Positions 31,996 through 42,735 of a stretch of DNA of 64,000 nt are shown piece after piece (within the stretch, counting starts at the first letter, position 1; every line of letters starts with the position of its first letter). A program made the translations under genes and the position numbers. Under the pieces are notes generated by a model. It was not told where the DNA came from and did no database searches. It saw nothing but the letters and a program-made list of their open reading frames with translations. This DNA is from Macrosoma leucophasiata (taxonomy: Eukaryota; Arthropoda; Insecta; Lepidoptera; Hedylidae): positions 372,001 through 436,000 of the forward strand of contig JAWQUS010000023.1 in assembly GCA_036365455.1 (NCBI GenBank), in the 5' to 3' direction.

Positions 31996-32344
31996 ATACA
32001 AAAAAAAGTTTCTACTCTCTTTACTGGTGTTTCAAAAACTTTTCTCAGTGAGAACATAACTTAAAAAGCTAATGTCGTCCACTCAGTTCGCGTCCATCTG
32101 TCAGTGGTATAATCTAGCGTCAAGTTGATTAGATTTATTTACACATTTCATTTGTTTCACAGTTGATTAAAATGTGTTTAAACAAACCACAGGCCTCACG
32201 CAAACAATTCATACAAACATGACAAAGATTAAAACACTGTCGAAAAAGAAACACGACATAACGCTAATTAAACATTTATTGTTCTTCACGATGACAAAAC
32301 GTGTTTGGCGTGATATATTTTTAAAGTAATCAGCTGACTTTTTT

Positions 32345-32588
32345 AACTGTTGGTAGAGCTCCAGTGACGGAGCTCGCGGGCGTAGGCATCTCCGTATTAC
32401 ATAATATACTTGCCGCTAAATGGTAGGTACGTCCCCGTAATTTCCGGCACAGAGGCATAACACCTTAGGCCTCAGGAGTGGTAACGCATCTGCATTTTGA
32501 CCTGGGTCTTTGTGTGGGTGTCTATAGGCAGCAGTCATCACTTAACATCAATGTGAACTGCATGCTTGTTTGCCACATCCATTACATA
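32345..32588 (+). repeat. Family A retroposon
   Basis: Complete from 'actgttggtagagctccagt' to 'gaactgcatgcttgtttgcc' and the A tail, with a deletion around the 'tgttcagcactatcgtg' block. A second, short 3' piece of the same family follows at 32650-32720. Confidence 0.8.
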
Positions 32589-32724
32589 AAAAAAAACTTG
32601 GCGAACACTGTGCCGTCTTAAAATTAATAATTATGTAAAACGTATTATTTATTATAGGTTGCAGTCATCACTTAACATCAATGTGAGCTGCATGCTTATT
32701 TGCCACCTTACTTACATAAAAGTA

Positions 32725-33247
32725 AGGTAACTTACATCAACAACAACGAAATAAGGTTAGGCCAATAAAAAAGGTGAACTGCTAAAACATTTGCGATAGA
32801 AAAGAACAAAATTTTTCATGTCATCAAGGATCCAATTTGCAAATGGCCGATATTTTACAGAGAAATTGCTCTTTTAAATGACCACTAATGATCACTTGAA
32901 TTCCGAATTAGTATTTCCAGGTACAAACAATCTTTCTCGACTATTTAAATTCCAATAAATCTTGAATCACTCGATCGAGGGCTTTGCATTAATTAATCCG
33001 AGATCAAAATGGCGGAGTGGCCGCAGTTTATCTCGTCGCCATAAATTACGGAGCCGTACTAATATCTTAATTGGTAGGTGCTAATGATTGTACGCAATTT
33101 TACGTTAGACAAACGGAAATCGCCGGTAGTTAGTGAATGAATAATGCAGTTTGAGAACGTTCACTGGGTGCCGTACATTTGACGAATTTATTTCTTATGT
33201 TATCATAAATACATTAATAATATCTTTGAGATTCTCACAATTCGTTT
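32725..33247. other. Intergenic stretch, nothing recognised
   Basis: AT-rich, no recognised gene or repeat. Confidence 0.4.
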
Positions 33248-33525
33248 TTTTACTGGTGGTAGAGCTCCAGTGACGGAGCTCGCGGGCGTGGGCACCACCG
33301 CATTGCCTAATATACTTGCCGCTAAATGGTAGTGTTCAGCACTATCGTGTTCCGGTCAGGTGGTAATGTAATTTCCGGCACAGAGACATAACACCTTAGG
33401 CCTCAGGAGTGGTAATGCATCTGCATTTTGACTTGGGTCTTTGTGTGGGTGTCTATAGGCTGCAGTCATCACTTTACATCATTGTGAGCTGCATGCTTGT
33501 TTGCCACTTCCAAAACAGAAAAAAA
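33248..33525 (+). repeat. Family A retroposon, well preserved
   Basis: All blocks are in order from 'tttactggtggtagagctcc' to the A-rich tail near 33525. The 'gtacggccctgtaatttcc' block has lost a few bases. The 68-codon open frame across its 3' half is part of the repeat. Confidence 0.85.
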
Positions 33526-34844
33526 GTAGGTCTATTTCAGAATCAGAAACTAATTTATTCATTTAGGGTGACAGGCATCCCGTCCTCTTATGACACGTCA
33601 AAAACAAACAAATAAATTAAAGTGAATAACAATTATATCAATTGTTATTCACTTGACTCAACATGTCAAACAAGTTAAAAAATATACGTTAAGTCAAGAA
33701 TATCACTAAGATAAAACTAAATATAATATGCTAATGTAAAAACTATATCCGTAGAATGTCTCATTTCCCCTTTACAAACTGATAACAATAAGTAAAAAGA
33801 AAAGAAAAAGAGTCATTCTTTATCATTCACCGGCAGAGTTCCAAAGGCCAATATGATCTGAGAAAAACTTATTTCGGGTTACATCAGTCACACTCTAGTT
33901 TACAAAGTTTTTTTTAACAAATGTAGATCTGTCTTAATTTCTTTAAACGTTAGGCCTCCGAATTGGCAACACATGTACACTGAAATCTCTGGTTTCGCGT
34001 AGATGTATATATAGGCTTAGTATGACTATATTTGAAGGCTAGTATTACTTACCATCAATGTGAACTGTACCTTGTTTACCACTTCATGACAAAATGAAAA
34101 TGTGACATATTCAAGCAAAATTGAGCCAATTGGACCAGCGTTCGATCAATGTTCGATTATAATGATATGGCAAACAGTTATATGGTATGAGGGATATAAT
34201 ATTTATAGACAACTTGTTATTCTACATTTCCAGTAACACTGCAGGGCATATCACTTATACCCATAATTTTATGGTCACTACAATTTGCAGTTAAACCAGA
34301 ACTTGGCTCATTGCGACAAGATCTCCACCGAGTGTGCTGCAAACTGCCTAATTACTTGTTTCTACCGTTGGAATGTTGCCATTGAATTCAACTGGCTTGA
34401 TTTATACCTATAAGTAGCCTAGGTTGACCTACATCTGCCAATCATTGCTGTATGATGTGGAGCACAAATTAAACACTTGGATTTTCGCCATAGATGTATC
34501 CATGTGCATTTAATTTTCTATAAATTCTAAAATAAGTAGCTGTTTTAGTAATTTGTAATAAACTGTCAATCAACTGTGCGTTTTCTACTGCTCTACCAAA
34601 ATATTCTCAATTCTTATGTGGCGTGCAAAAAAAAAAAAAAATTTTTTTTTACTAGAAACAAGTTAACTGTTTTGTTATCCTTAGGGTAAAAGTGGGCTAG
34701 CAGCACTATTTTTCCTATGGGCAAGTGAAACAGTGCTGGTTATTCATTACTAAGTAAGTGTTTCAATGTACCAAACCACAAAACTATCACCAGTGTTTTA
34801 CTTATGTAAATGATTGACATAACAATTCATACTGCAGACTCTAA
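33526..34844. other. Intergenic stretch with a small palindrome
   Basis: A 32-base palindrome 'agtgaataacaattat/atcaattgttattcact' is at 33621-33653. A very diverged family A 3' half is at about 33950-34090. An A/T run is at 34628-34650. No gene is recognised. Confidence 0.45.
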
Positions 34845-35347
34845 GGGTACAATTCCGTGCATCGCGATCGACTGCGGCCGCGCACAGCCCAAGCGCAGCC
34901 TACGACGGTCGTCGACCGCTCGCGTCAATAGACACAGTATGAAAATGTATGGCACCGCTTCCGTGGCCCGCGACCATAGCTGCGTTGTGTCCTCTATGCC
35001 CGCGACAGACGCGCCCGGCCAACGAGTATCGTGAGCCGCGCGCGGCTGTGTCTTGAAAACATAAAACATTACACACATTAGTTACCATGCATTTGACAAT
35101 ACAATAACAGTTCACATTGTTAATGTAAAAATGTCAAACATATTATATGTGCTGTGTAACTAGCCAGTGGTAAAATGGTTTCACCATAGAGGTTTGTTAT
35201 GTTTGTGCCATGAAATCCATGATGTTTCTGATGTCAATCTACGCACGGCCGCGAGCGGCCGACGACAGTCGTAGGCCGCGCGTGGCATTTGTATACTCTT
35301 TGCGTGCGGCCGCGATCGATCGCAATGCACGGAATTGTACCTTTACA
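34845..35347. mobile_element. GC-rich MITE with about 100-bp inverted ends
   Basis: Left end 'aagggtacaattccgtgcat cgcgatcgactgcggccgcg' and right end, read inverted, 'aaaggtacaattccgtgcat tgcgatcgatcgcggccgca' match. Similarity continues inward through 'cagcctacgac.gtcgtcg.ccgctcgcg' for about 100 bases. The element is about 500 bp, much GC-richer and CpG-richer than its flanks, and does not code. The short open frames on both strands come from its GC-rich ends. Confidence 0.8.
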
Positions 35348-35581
35348 GCTTAAAACATTATAACATTTTTACGCAATCTTATTAAATAAACAATCATTGA
35401 CATAGTTAAAAAAATCCACAGATACTGTACTTAACACTGCTTTGATACCTTATCTACAATAAACAAGCTCCTGTCGGCATTGCGGATGGCGTGAAGGTTA
35501 TTTTCACATGTTTACATGCGTCAGGTTTGTTTTTTTTATCTGTGACGAATTCGAAAGTTGTTGACATAGATTAACCGGTAT

Positions 35582-35935
35582 TTTACTGGTGGTAGAGTAT
35601 AAGGTGTGGGAACGTGCCAACCCTACGCCCACTTGAGGAGAATTCTTTCGCTGGTGCTGGTGGTGGCGTCAGTCAATCGAACAATGACGGTAAAACCATT
35701 CGAATAGGGCGGTAGTAAATACGACGAAGTGCGCATGGCCCCGCGGCTGGTATAGATCATAGGCGATCTACTCGGTCAAGCGTTACGGGCGCGGTCGAGT
35801 GTGTGATGGGTGACCGCTTGTGGCAAATTAAAATGCGTCATTCCGTGCTTCGGAGGGCACGTTAAGCCGTCGGTCCTGGTTGCTATCGATAGATAGCAGT
35901 CGTTAAACCTTGTCGGAGGCCTTATGGGAAACTGT
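35582..35935 (+). repeat. Composite: A head, G piece and truncated H
   Basis: 35582-35600 is a family A head (tttactggtggtagagta). 35635-35725 is a family G 5' part (cagtcaatcgaacaatgacg ... gggcggtagtaaatac). 35738-35935 is family H from 'gtgcgcatggccccgcggct' to 'ggaggccttatggg', lacking its 3' half. Confidence 0.65.
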
Positions 35936-36046
35936 ATGAAAATATTTAAAAAATGTATACTATTTATATCTTTCTTTGAAAACGACTAAGTGCAATTGGA
36001 AGTAAAAAATTCTATTGTAATTTTTTTCATTATATTATTTAAACCT

Positions 36047-36412
36047 AAAAACTACGGAACCCTACACTGCGCGTGGCCCGACACGCACTTGACCGGTTTT
36101 TATGTTATGAAATGTAATGAATACAAACAAGCATACAGTTCACTCTGGTCTTTGAATTTTTTGTTGATATTTATAGGCTGCAGGCATCACTTAACATCCT
36201 TAAGAACTGCATGCTTGTTTGCCACCATCGTTGCATAAAAAAGCGCACCTTTAATATAAACACCGTATTAGCCTCTAAAATTCATTTTAACCTCTGGTTT
36301 TCATGTAGATGTCTATAGGCTGCAGCCTAGTGATGTCTATAGGCTGCAGCCTATAGACACCACTTAACATCAATAGGAAATACGTGCTTGTTTGCCACCT
36401 TCGTCACATAAA
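36047..36412 (+). repeat. 'gttccgta' repeat end and family A 3' pieces
   Basis: 36047-36105 is the 3' end 'cacgcacttgaccggttttt' of the repeat described at 23311. Family A tail blocks at about 36170-36240 and 36290-36412 each contain 'ataggctgcag' and 'cttgtttgccacc'. The second has a duplicated 'gatgtctataggctgcagcc' segment. Confidence 0.6.
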
Positions 36413-36818
36413 TAAAAACAATTAGGTTATTTTGTGAGTGCCGCTTGTACTCAACCTATCCATTAACATTCACAAATGTATTTCTGGAAGTGAACACACT
36501 TCACTGTGGATTGTATGCTTGTTGACCACTAAATGACATAAAAATATGCATATAATTATGACACTATATAGGTACCTTATAAAACATTGCCTTCGACCAT
36601 TGAACCATTGACAATAGAATAGAAGTGTGTATAATTTCTTTCAATAGCAAGGTGGCGAAGTAAACATTAGAGGTAAGTGTCGCGGCCTTGCGATGCCCAC
36701 GCGCATTGCAAGTACCTACGCGCAGGAATGTACCAGGGGTCCATTCTCACATACGCGACAATGTCGATTATTGTCTATTTTACAAGACTTTGTCCTTATA
36801 ATAAAGCATGTATGCAGT

Positions 36819-37135
36819 AACTGCCTCAGTAGCGTAGTGGTAGCAGGCCACTACTATTACGCAGGAGGTCCTGGGTTCGATTCCCGGGTCGAGTCTATCA
36901 GAGATAACGGTAAAAAATCCTTTATCTCTGCTTCTATTGGGATTTTTCCATTTTCTGGAAGTTTCCCAGTACCCCGGAGTATGGATATGTGCCCAAAGAT
37001 GGCAACAGGTTCGCCACCTGTTACATGGGCCAAAAAGTAACCGGCGAGTCGTGGGTGTTTGCATGTATGATTGAATGCATTCATTTACCTCTGCCTACCC
37101 CTTCGGGGATTACAGGCGTGAAGATACGTACGTTT
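36819..37135 (+). mobile_element. tRNA-derived SINE (type S1), intact insertion
   Basis: Flanked by the 11-base duplication ATGTATGCAGT (36808-36818 and 37136-37146). The head 36824-36892 is tRNA-like: A box TAGCGTAGTGGTAGCAGG, B box GGTTCGATTCC at 36874-36884. The body then has 'atctctgcttctattgggat', and the 3' block 'cctctgcctaccccttcggg gattacaggcgtgaagata' is also found alone near 58640 and 24010. It inserted into an old family A piece. Confidence 0.85.
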
Positions 37136-37146
37136 ATGTATGCAGT

Positions 37147-37756
37147 TCACATTGGTGGTAAGATAAAACTGTCGTCAGTCGCATAAATATGTAACTGTTA
37201 ACTATTTTTTTTTTCTTTCTAACACGTCTTACGAAGGAGGCGCGCATCCCTGGTTGCGAACTCGTGCTCTAAGCCGAGGTCTGAACCCACAGGGGTCTCC
37301 CAGAACTAGTTATCTAAGTTTGTAGACAGAAAGCTAAATGCGCTAGCCACTTGACCGGTGAAGTAGGCGATTAGAATAGCGAGTAGAGTAGAAAGAAGTC
37401 TTTACGTCTAACAATAATTAAAAAAGAACGCATTGTGGAATATTTTTTGATGAGCACTGGTCATGGTTCATTTCGAAATGCAGATTCATTGCCTCCATTA
37501 AGACTTTGAGACCTAAGTTACTTCATATAACTAGAATACGTTATGGTTGACCAGTACCATTTTCGGAAGATTTGGTATTGTGTAATACAGTGGTGCCTAC
37601 TACGCCCCAGAGCCCCAACCCTGAAACTCTATCATCAGTAATTCACAGAGACATCCACAAAACATAATTTAAAAAAAAGCGTTGGACCTACTCCCTAGAT
37701 CTCCCTAGATCCCTAGATCTGATATCTGGAGTTCTGTATCAACAATACAATACAAT
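37147..37756. other. Intergenic stretch, nothing recognised
   Basis: One short inner repeat of 'tccctagatc' at 37690-37720. No gene is recognised. Confidence 0.4.
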
Positions 37757-38000
37757 AAAATATATATTTATCTTCACGCCAGGTCCCTAACGGGGTAGGC
37801 AGAGAGTGTAGAGCGCCAGACATCCCGGTTCTGACAAACCTCTCGTGCCTCGTCTACCTTCATCATTCTCTTCATACATGCACGCCGATTCCTAAGACTT
37901 TTGACACCACCATCAGACAGAACTCGACCTATTTGGTCATGGTAGGTCAGCCTTGGTCTTCCTGGGCCTCTGCAACCATTCCACCAACCATACAATAAAA
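37757..38000 (-). mobile_element. LINE ORF2 C-terminal fragment (family F)
   Basis: The minus strand encodes GPGRPRLTYHDQIGRVLSDG, KSLRNRRACMKRMMKVDEAR and CQNRDVWRSTLSAYPVRDLA with a stop at 37774-37776, followed by 'gtgaagataaatatatat'. This is the last part of a non-LTR retrotransposon ORF2 plus its short tail; everything upstream is lost. Confidence 0.75.
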
Positions 38001-38019
38001 TGCATGCAATAATACACAC

Positions 38020-39725
38020 TGCAATCGCGCTTCTCGTTCTATACTTTCTCTATCGCAATGAGAATTGATCCCCTGCGCTTGCGCATGCACACGGCAACTC
38101 AACACAGCAACACACACATTTTGGGATGAGCGTCGAATAAAATAATTAATTGGCTACGATTGCTTGAGCTTGTTAATTTAAATTGACTTTACACTGTTTT
38201 AAGGCTTTTATAACAACGTCGGCTTGTGTGCGTGCGCGCTTTTTGTAATTGGGAACACATTTTTGTGATGTTTTCATTCGGATTACGATGACAGTGTTGT
38301 TTGCTATTTTAACAAGAATGAAAATAATTAAAAAAATACGCTTTAACTCACAGTCCCACACTAGGTACCTAAGTAGTAAATATACTTTAGTTACGACTAG
38401 AAAGAAAGAAAATATTTTTCATTTCGAGTAAGATTTTACAACCATTTTCGAAAAGTCAATAAGAATCTGAATTACCTAGAGCGAATAACTATTACATCAA
38501 TAAAAAAGTGAAACAGATATTCTGTCAATTAAAAAAGTGATAAAAAACTTACTTAAAATATCATACACAAATTTCAATTCCTTCCTTCCAAAAATTTGAT
38601 AAGAAGAAAAAGGAAAAAACAAAATCTAAGTTATGTGTATCAGTATCAGTATATAATAACGTATTATTATAACGAAGTTAAATCCACCGTAAAATATAAA
38701 TAATTGTAGTACCGCAATAGTACGGCAAGTGGCGGTGCCAATAGCAGGCCGTTGGGCAAACACCGTGTTTGCCAACTCACACCTCGCCGGCTGCGGCTGG
38801 CCCCCAACCAAACATCTTCTGACTCGCTTCACCGCTCGTCAATACCGATCGGCCAGATGAAAAGAATTACGGATTAAGGGTACTGCCGTATTAGATGGAT
38901 AAGTTATGGGATTATGAACGCGCGTTGAAATAATTTATTAATTCCCTATTTTTATAATTTTATGTCTATGGGCTACACAGCATTTAACCGATAATGTAAA
39001 TTGTTTAATCGTTTTTCATTTCTATGATGATATCTCTACAGGATGTTTTTGAGACACTTAAAAGGGGTCATTTTACTTCAAAGGGACAGATTTTTTCTAT
39101 TCAGAGTTGACCCCAAAATAATCCCTCAAAATTTTTATGTGTCTCAAAAATCGATACCGCATAATTTTGATGGGTCTCAAAAATCACCTAGTAGATATTA
39201 CGATCGTAATAAGGAGAAAATCTTTTCTCAATCTAATTTATTCACAAAGTGATTTTTGTTTCAATTAAATCTTCTAGCGATTAAGGAAAGAACACTATTG
39301 AATTCAATAACTTAAATTCAATAAAGTCGTAGTGTTCTGTCGTTCTGTGAATATCGCCATAAGTTAGACGTTGTATTATTATGAATGACTTACGATTTTC
39401 TACTCCTCCAAAATCGAGACAATTAGTAACTAGATATGTGTCGATCGTGATGGAACGATGGAACGAAACCAGTTAAGAAATGAACTACTGAACTATTACA
39501 AGGAACGGGTCCATTTCATAAAAGCAGATTTAGGCAATCATTTTCCAATCTTTGCATCAATGAACCAATTACCCAATTAAACAGAATCCGGTCTTTTTGT
39601 CAATCGATCAGTATTGAGACGGAACGAATGACGCTTACTTTAGAAGTAACGCATCTTTCGTCAGATGTGGCAATGCCCTTAGTTTGTATCTACCAATTGC
39701 CATCTGTTTACGATTTATCTCCTAT
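38020..39725. other. Intergenic stretch, nothing convincing
   Basis: A GC-richer patch at 38700-38830 has a 68-codon minus-strand open frame without recognisable motifs. A relic of the palindromic MITE end (aaagtcgtagtg) is at about 39325. The rest is AT-rich. Confidence 0.4.
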
Positions 39726-39729
39726 TCCT

Positions 39730-39805
39730 TCCCCCCCAAAAACGGGAGAGACTCGTGCCCAGCAGTGGGACGTATAATGGGTTGCCATTATTATTATTAT
39801 AAGCG
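39730..39805 (+). repeat. Family H 3' end piece
   Basis: 'ccccaaaaacgggagagact cgtgcccagcagtgggacgt ataatgggttgcc' followed by ATT repeats: the last 75 bases of family H or its LINE partner. Confidence 0.7.
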
Positions 39806-39959
39806 ATAATTATAGTTAAACAAACGTGAACTTATTTGATAGGTTATTTAATTTTATGTGAATTAAAGTTGTCATCGCCCGATTTCAACCTCAGGCTTGT
39901 CATGGTTACAGTGGTGGTCTGTAAAATTAACGCTACATTGCTATTTATTAATATACATC

Positions 39960-40085
39960 TTATAAAAGAAAGTCCCCCGTCCCGGTAAACACAAAGACTG
40001 TTGCACGGATTTTCATGCTGTTTACACCGATACATAGAGTGAATCACGAGGAAGGTTAGTGTACATAACTTGTTAAAGTTTTGTG
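39960..40085 (+). repeat. Dispersed repeat with 'gcacggattttcatgc'
   Basis: 'aagtcccccgtcccgg', 'ttgcacggattttcatgctg' and 'atacatagagtgaatcac' run in the same order as 58305-58440 (ctgcacggatttttatgtgg, atagatagaattac). It is a common lepidopteran interspersed repeat; class left open. Confidence 0.5.
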
Positions 40086-40104
40086 TAGTTTGATTAGAAT
40101 AATA

Positions 40105-41314
40105 GGTTGAGGAAAAAGTCTTTTCGCATTATAGTATGTATGAACTTGTAATAAAATCTCTTTGGCTGTAGTATTTGTATCTGGCTGGTTTTGGTATCAT
40201 TGAAAGTTAAAATTTTAAAGAACATAATTCCAAACTAAAATTAGGCAAATGTGTGATTTTCATTTGTTTTTCGTACTGTCAAGATGAATGAATCTAATGA
40301 AGAAATTCGATACATTTTAAAATTTACTACAAAAAAGGTAAACATAGATCGCAAGCCGCGAAAAAAATTTGCGATGTTTATGGACCTAGTGCAGTGTCTG
40401 TGAGAGTAGCACAAATTTGGTTTAAGTGTTTTCAATCCGGAAATTTTGATGTCAAAGATGCACCTCGCTCTCGTCGCCCTATTACGGATAAAATGGATGC
40501 CATTTTTGAAAAAGTGGATCAAGATCGACATATCAGTAGTTACGACGTAGCTGAAGAACTGAGAATTGATCACAAAACAGTTTTGGCGCATTTGAAAAAA
40601 GCTGGGTACAAAAAAAAACTCGATATTTGGGTACCTCACGAGCTCACTGAAAGAAACCTAATGAACCGTGTACTCATTTGTGATTCTTTATTACGACGTA
40701 ATGAAACCGAATCTGGTCAAAGGCCGGTCAGGCTTCACAGACTGTGGCGAAACCCGGGTTAACTCGCAATAAGGTGATGTTGTGTGTGTGGTGGGATTGG
40801 AAGGGCATTATTCATTATGAGCTATTACCACTAGGCAGGACTATCGATTCTGAACTCTACTGCGAACAACTGATGAGATTAAAGCAAGAAGTTGAGAGAA
40901 AGCGGCCGGAATTGATCAACAGAAGGGGTGTGGTGTTTCATAATGATAACGCTAGACCTCACGCATCTATAGCCACTCAGCAAAAATTAAGAGAGTTTGG
41001 CTGGGAGGTGTTAATGCATCCACCGTATAGTCCTGACCTTGTGCACCTTCAGATTGCCACCTGTTTCGGTCTCTTCAGAATTCTTTATGCAATGTTAGGT
41101 TAACATCACGAGAGGACTGCCAAATCCACTTGTCGCGGTATTTAGGTGAGAAGTCCCAAAATATTTATAGCAATGGGATCATGTCCCTACCTACAAGATG
41201 GCAAAAGGTTATCGAACAAAATGGTACATACATACTTTAGTTAAATTTAAATAAAGTATATTAAAAAATGTTTTGAATTATCTTAAAAAATGCGAAGAAA
41301 CTTTTTCCCCAACC
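40105..41314 (+). mobile_element. mariner transposon, defective copy 1
   Basis: Terminal inverted repeats of about 27 bases: 'ggttgaggaaaaagtctttt' at the left and, inverted, 'ggttggggaaaaagtttctt' at the right end (41314). TA dinucleotides abut or lie within one base of both ends, as expected for Tc1/mariner insertion. Inside is a damaged transposase gene. A second copy in inverse orientation is at 54339-55612. Confidence 0.9.
40284..41240 (+). pseudogene. mariner transposase pseudogene
   Basis: From the ATG at 40284 the transposase is broken at least three ways: an early frameshift before residue 20; a deletion of about 80 bp after 'cgtaatgaaaccgaatc' (40708), removing the first catalytic aspartate region (TGDDKW in copy 2); and a 2-base insertion near 41041 that shifts frame just before the third catalytic aspartate. 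Readable parts are PITDKMDAIFEKVDQDRHIS, VAEELRIDHKTVLAHLKKAG, VWWDWKGIIHYELLPLGRTI and the second aspartate in FHNDNARPHAS. It cannot make an active enzyme. Confidence 0.9.
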
Positions 41315-41471
41315 TTATAACGATAAATGTTAAAGGTGTGTGTTTTAATTCGACCGAGAGTGTTAGGTTGACTGCACTCGGAAGAATATTCCTCCACTAG
41401 CATGCGATTGGGTCATCACGTCCCGATGATTTACTTGTATTTGGTCTCCTCATTTTTAGCCATAGAGCTTC

Positions 41472-41753
41472 TTACTGGTGGTAGAGCTCCAGTGACGGAG
41501 CTCGCGGACGTAGGCACCACTGCATTACCTAATATACTTGCCGCTAAATGGTAGAGTTTAGCACTATCGTGTTCCGATCAGGTAAACGGCCCTGTAATTT
41601 CCGACACAGGGGCATAACACCTTAGGCCTCAGGAGTGGCAACGCATCTGCGTTTTGACCTCTGGTCATTGTGTAGGTTTCTATAGGCTGCAGTCATCACT
41701 TAACATCAATGTGAACTGCTTGCTTGTTTGCCACTTCCATAACATAAAAAAAG
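41472..41753 (+). repeat. Family A retroposon next to the BEL element
   Basis: Complete head-to-tail copy ending 'tgtttgccacttccataaca taaaaaaa'. The damaged MITE B that holds the BEL element starts directly after its A tail. Confidence 0.85.
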
Positions 41754-41787
41754 CACGGGCCACCGGCCGCGGCGGACCGGAGGGGAG
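41754..41787. mobile_element. Left remnant of MITE B split by BEL/Pao
   Basis: 'cacgggccaccggccgcggc ggaccggaggggag' is the inner part of the MITE B left end; the outermost ten bases are missing. The sequence resumes after the BEL element at 48291 with 'gggagtaaccacatgcaggc'. Confidence 0.75.
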
Positions 41788-41983
41788 TGTTCGAGCATAG
41801 CGCCTGCTCGAATTAATTAGCAACGTTATTCGCACCATTTTAGCTGGACCTGTTTCATAAGGTTTTATATAAAAATCATAGTCATATTCATTGTGTCTTC
41901 CACCTTTGCTCATATCGGAGACAATACACGTATTTTCATCACATTTTGGAATTTTTATTGAAGAGTTGGCAAAGTCCCCAACA
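41788..41983 (+). repeat. BEL/Pao 5' LTR
   Basis: 196 bases, TG...CA ends. TATATAAAA at 41866-41874 is a likely TATA element of the LTR promoter, and 'tcattgtg' about 20 bases further is a possible initiator. The start and end are fixed by comparison with the 3' LTR and by the GGGAG duplication. Confidence 0.95.
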
Positions 41984-41986
41984 TTT

Positions 41987-42006
41987 TGGTCCTTCGAGCC
42001 GGATTT
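41987..42006 (+). promoter_or_regulatory. BEL/Pao primer-binding site (tRNA-Tyr type)
   Basis: TGGTCCTTCGAGCCGGATTT begins three bases after the 5' LTR. Its complement ends ...CGAAGGACCA, which agrees with my knowledge of the 3' end of eukaryotic tRNA-Tyr (acceptor CCTTCGA at the 5' side). It would prime minus-strand DNA synthesis. Confidence 0.8.
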
Positions 42007-42735
42007 TATGGAAGCGGAGAATAATCAGAAAATTAATAATTTTTGGAATTGCCGTGAGGTTACTTCGCCAGCAACGTGGATATACAAATTTCTACAATTT
42101 TACGGTGTTAAGTTTAATTTCGTAAAGATATCATCACCCAACACTCGATCAGGTAGTATTTAACCGTATTTATGGATATTTAAAAGGTTAGTGCGATTTT
42201 ATCTGATTTTTTGTTAATTTTAACCTCAGTGCATATTGTGTTAAAAGTTTAAAAATAATCGCATTGTTATTACAATTATATGTATTCTAATAATTATTTA
42301 GGTACAGTAGTTATTTTACTACATTTATAATTGTATATTGGGTTATTTATTGCATAGTGCATAGGTAGGTAATATTAACTCTTAGTTGGTGTTAGATTGA
42401 TTTAAAACTATACTTTTGCGAATAAAACCGTAGTAATCCATTATAATGTGCTTATTAAATTAAAAAATTGATGTATTGTCGTTAAATTCCGACGTTTGAT
42501 GTGTTGTATTCTGCTACTGAATAATTGAAATCATACCAAAGGTTACATTGTTTCAAACTTATTTGTATTTACATATTTACAGAGATCAATAACTATTTAC
42601 AATAATATTCAACATTGTTTGTTAGTTTTTAAAAAGATTACTTTTGTTCGTAGGTACATATCTAGACAATTCTTATAAACTGTAACTAAGCTTGTTATTA
42701 TATAAATTCCAGGTCGACTACACCTATTTCCCAGT
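42007..42735 (+). other. BEL/Pao untranslated leader
   Basis: About 730 bases, AT-rich, with no long open frame. It separates the primer-binding site from the Gag-Pol start and would hold packaging signals; none is recognisable. Confidence 0.6.

Noticed and set aside
38626..38832. GC-richer 68-codon minus-strand frame
   Set aside because: No motif, no splice-like borders, no support from neighbours.
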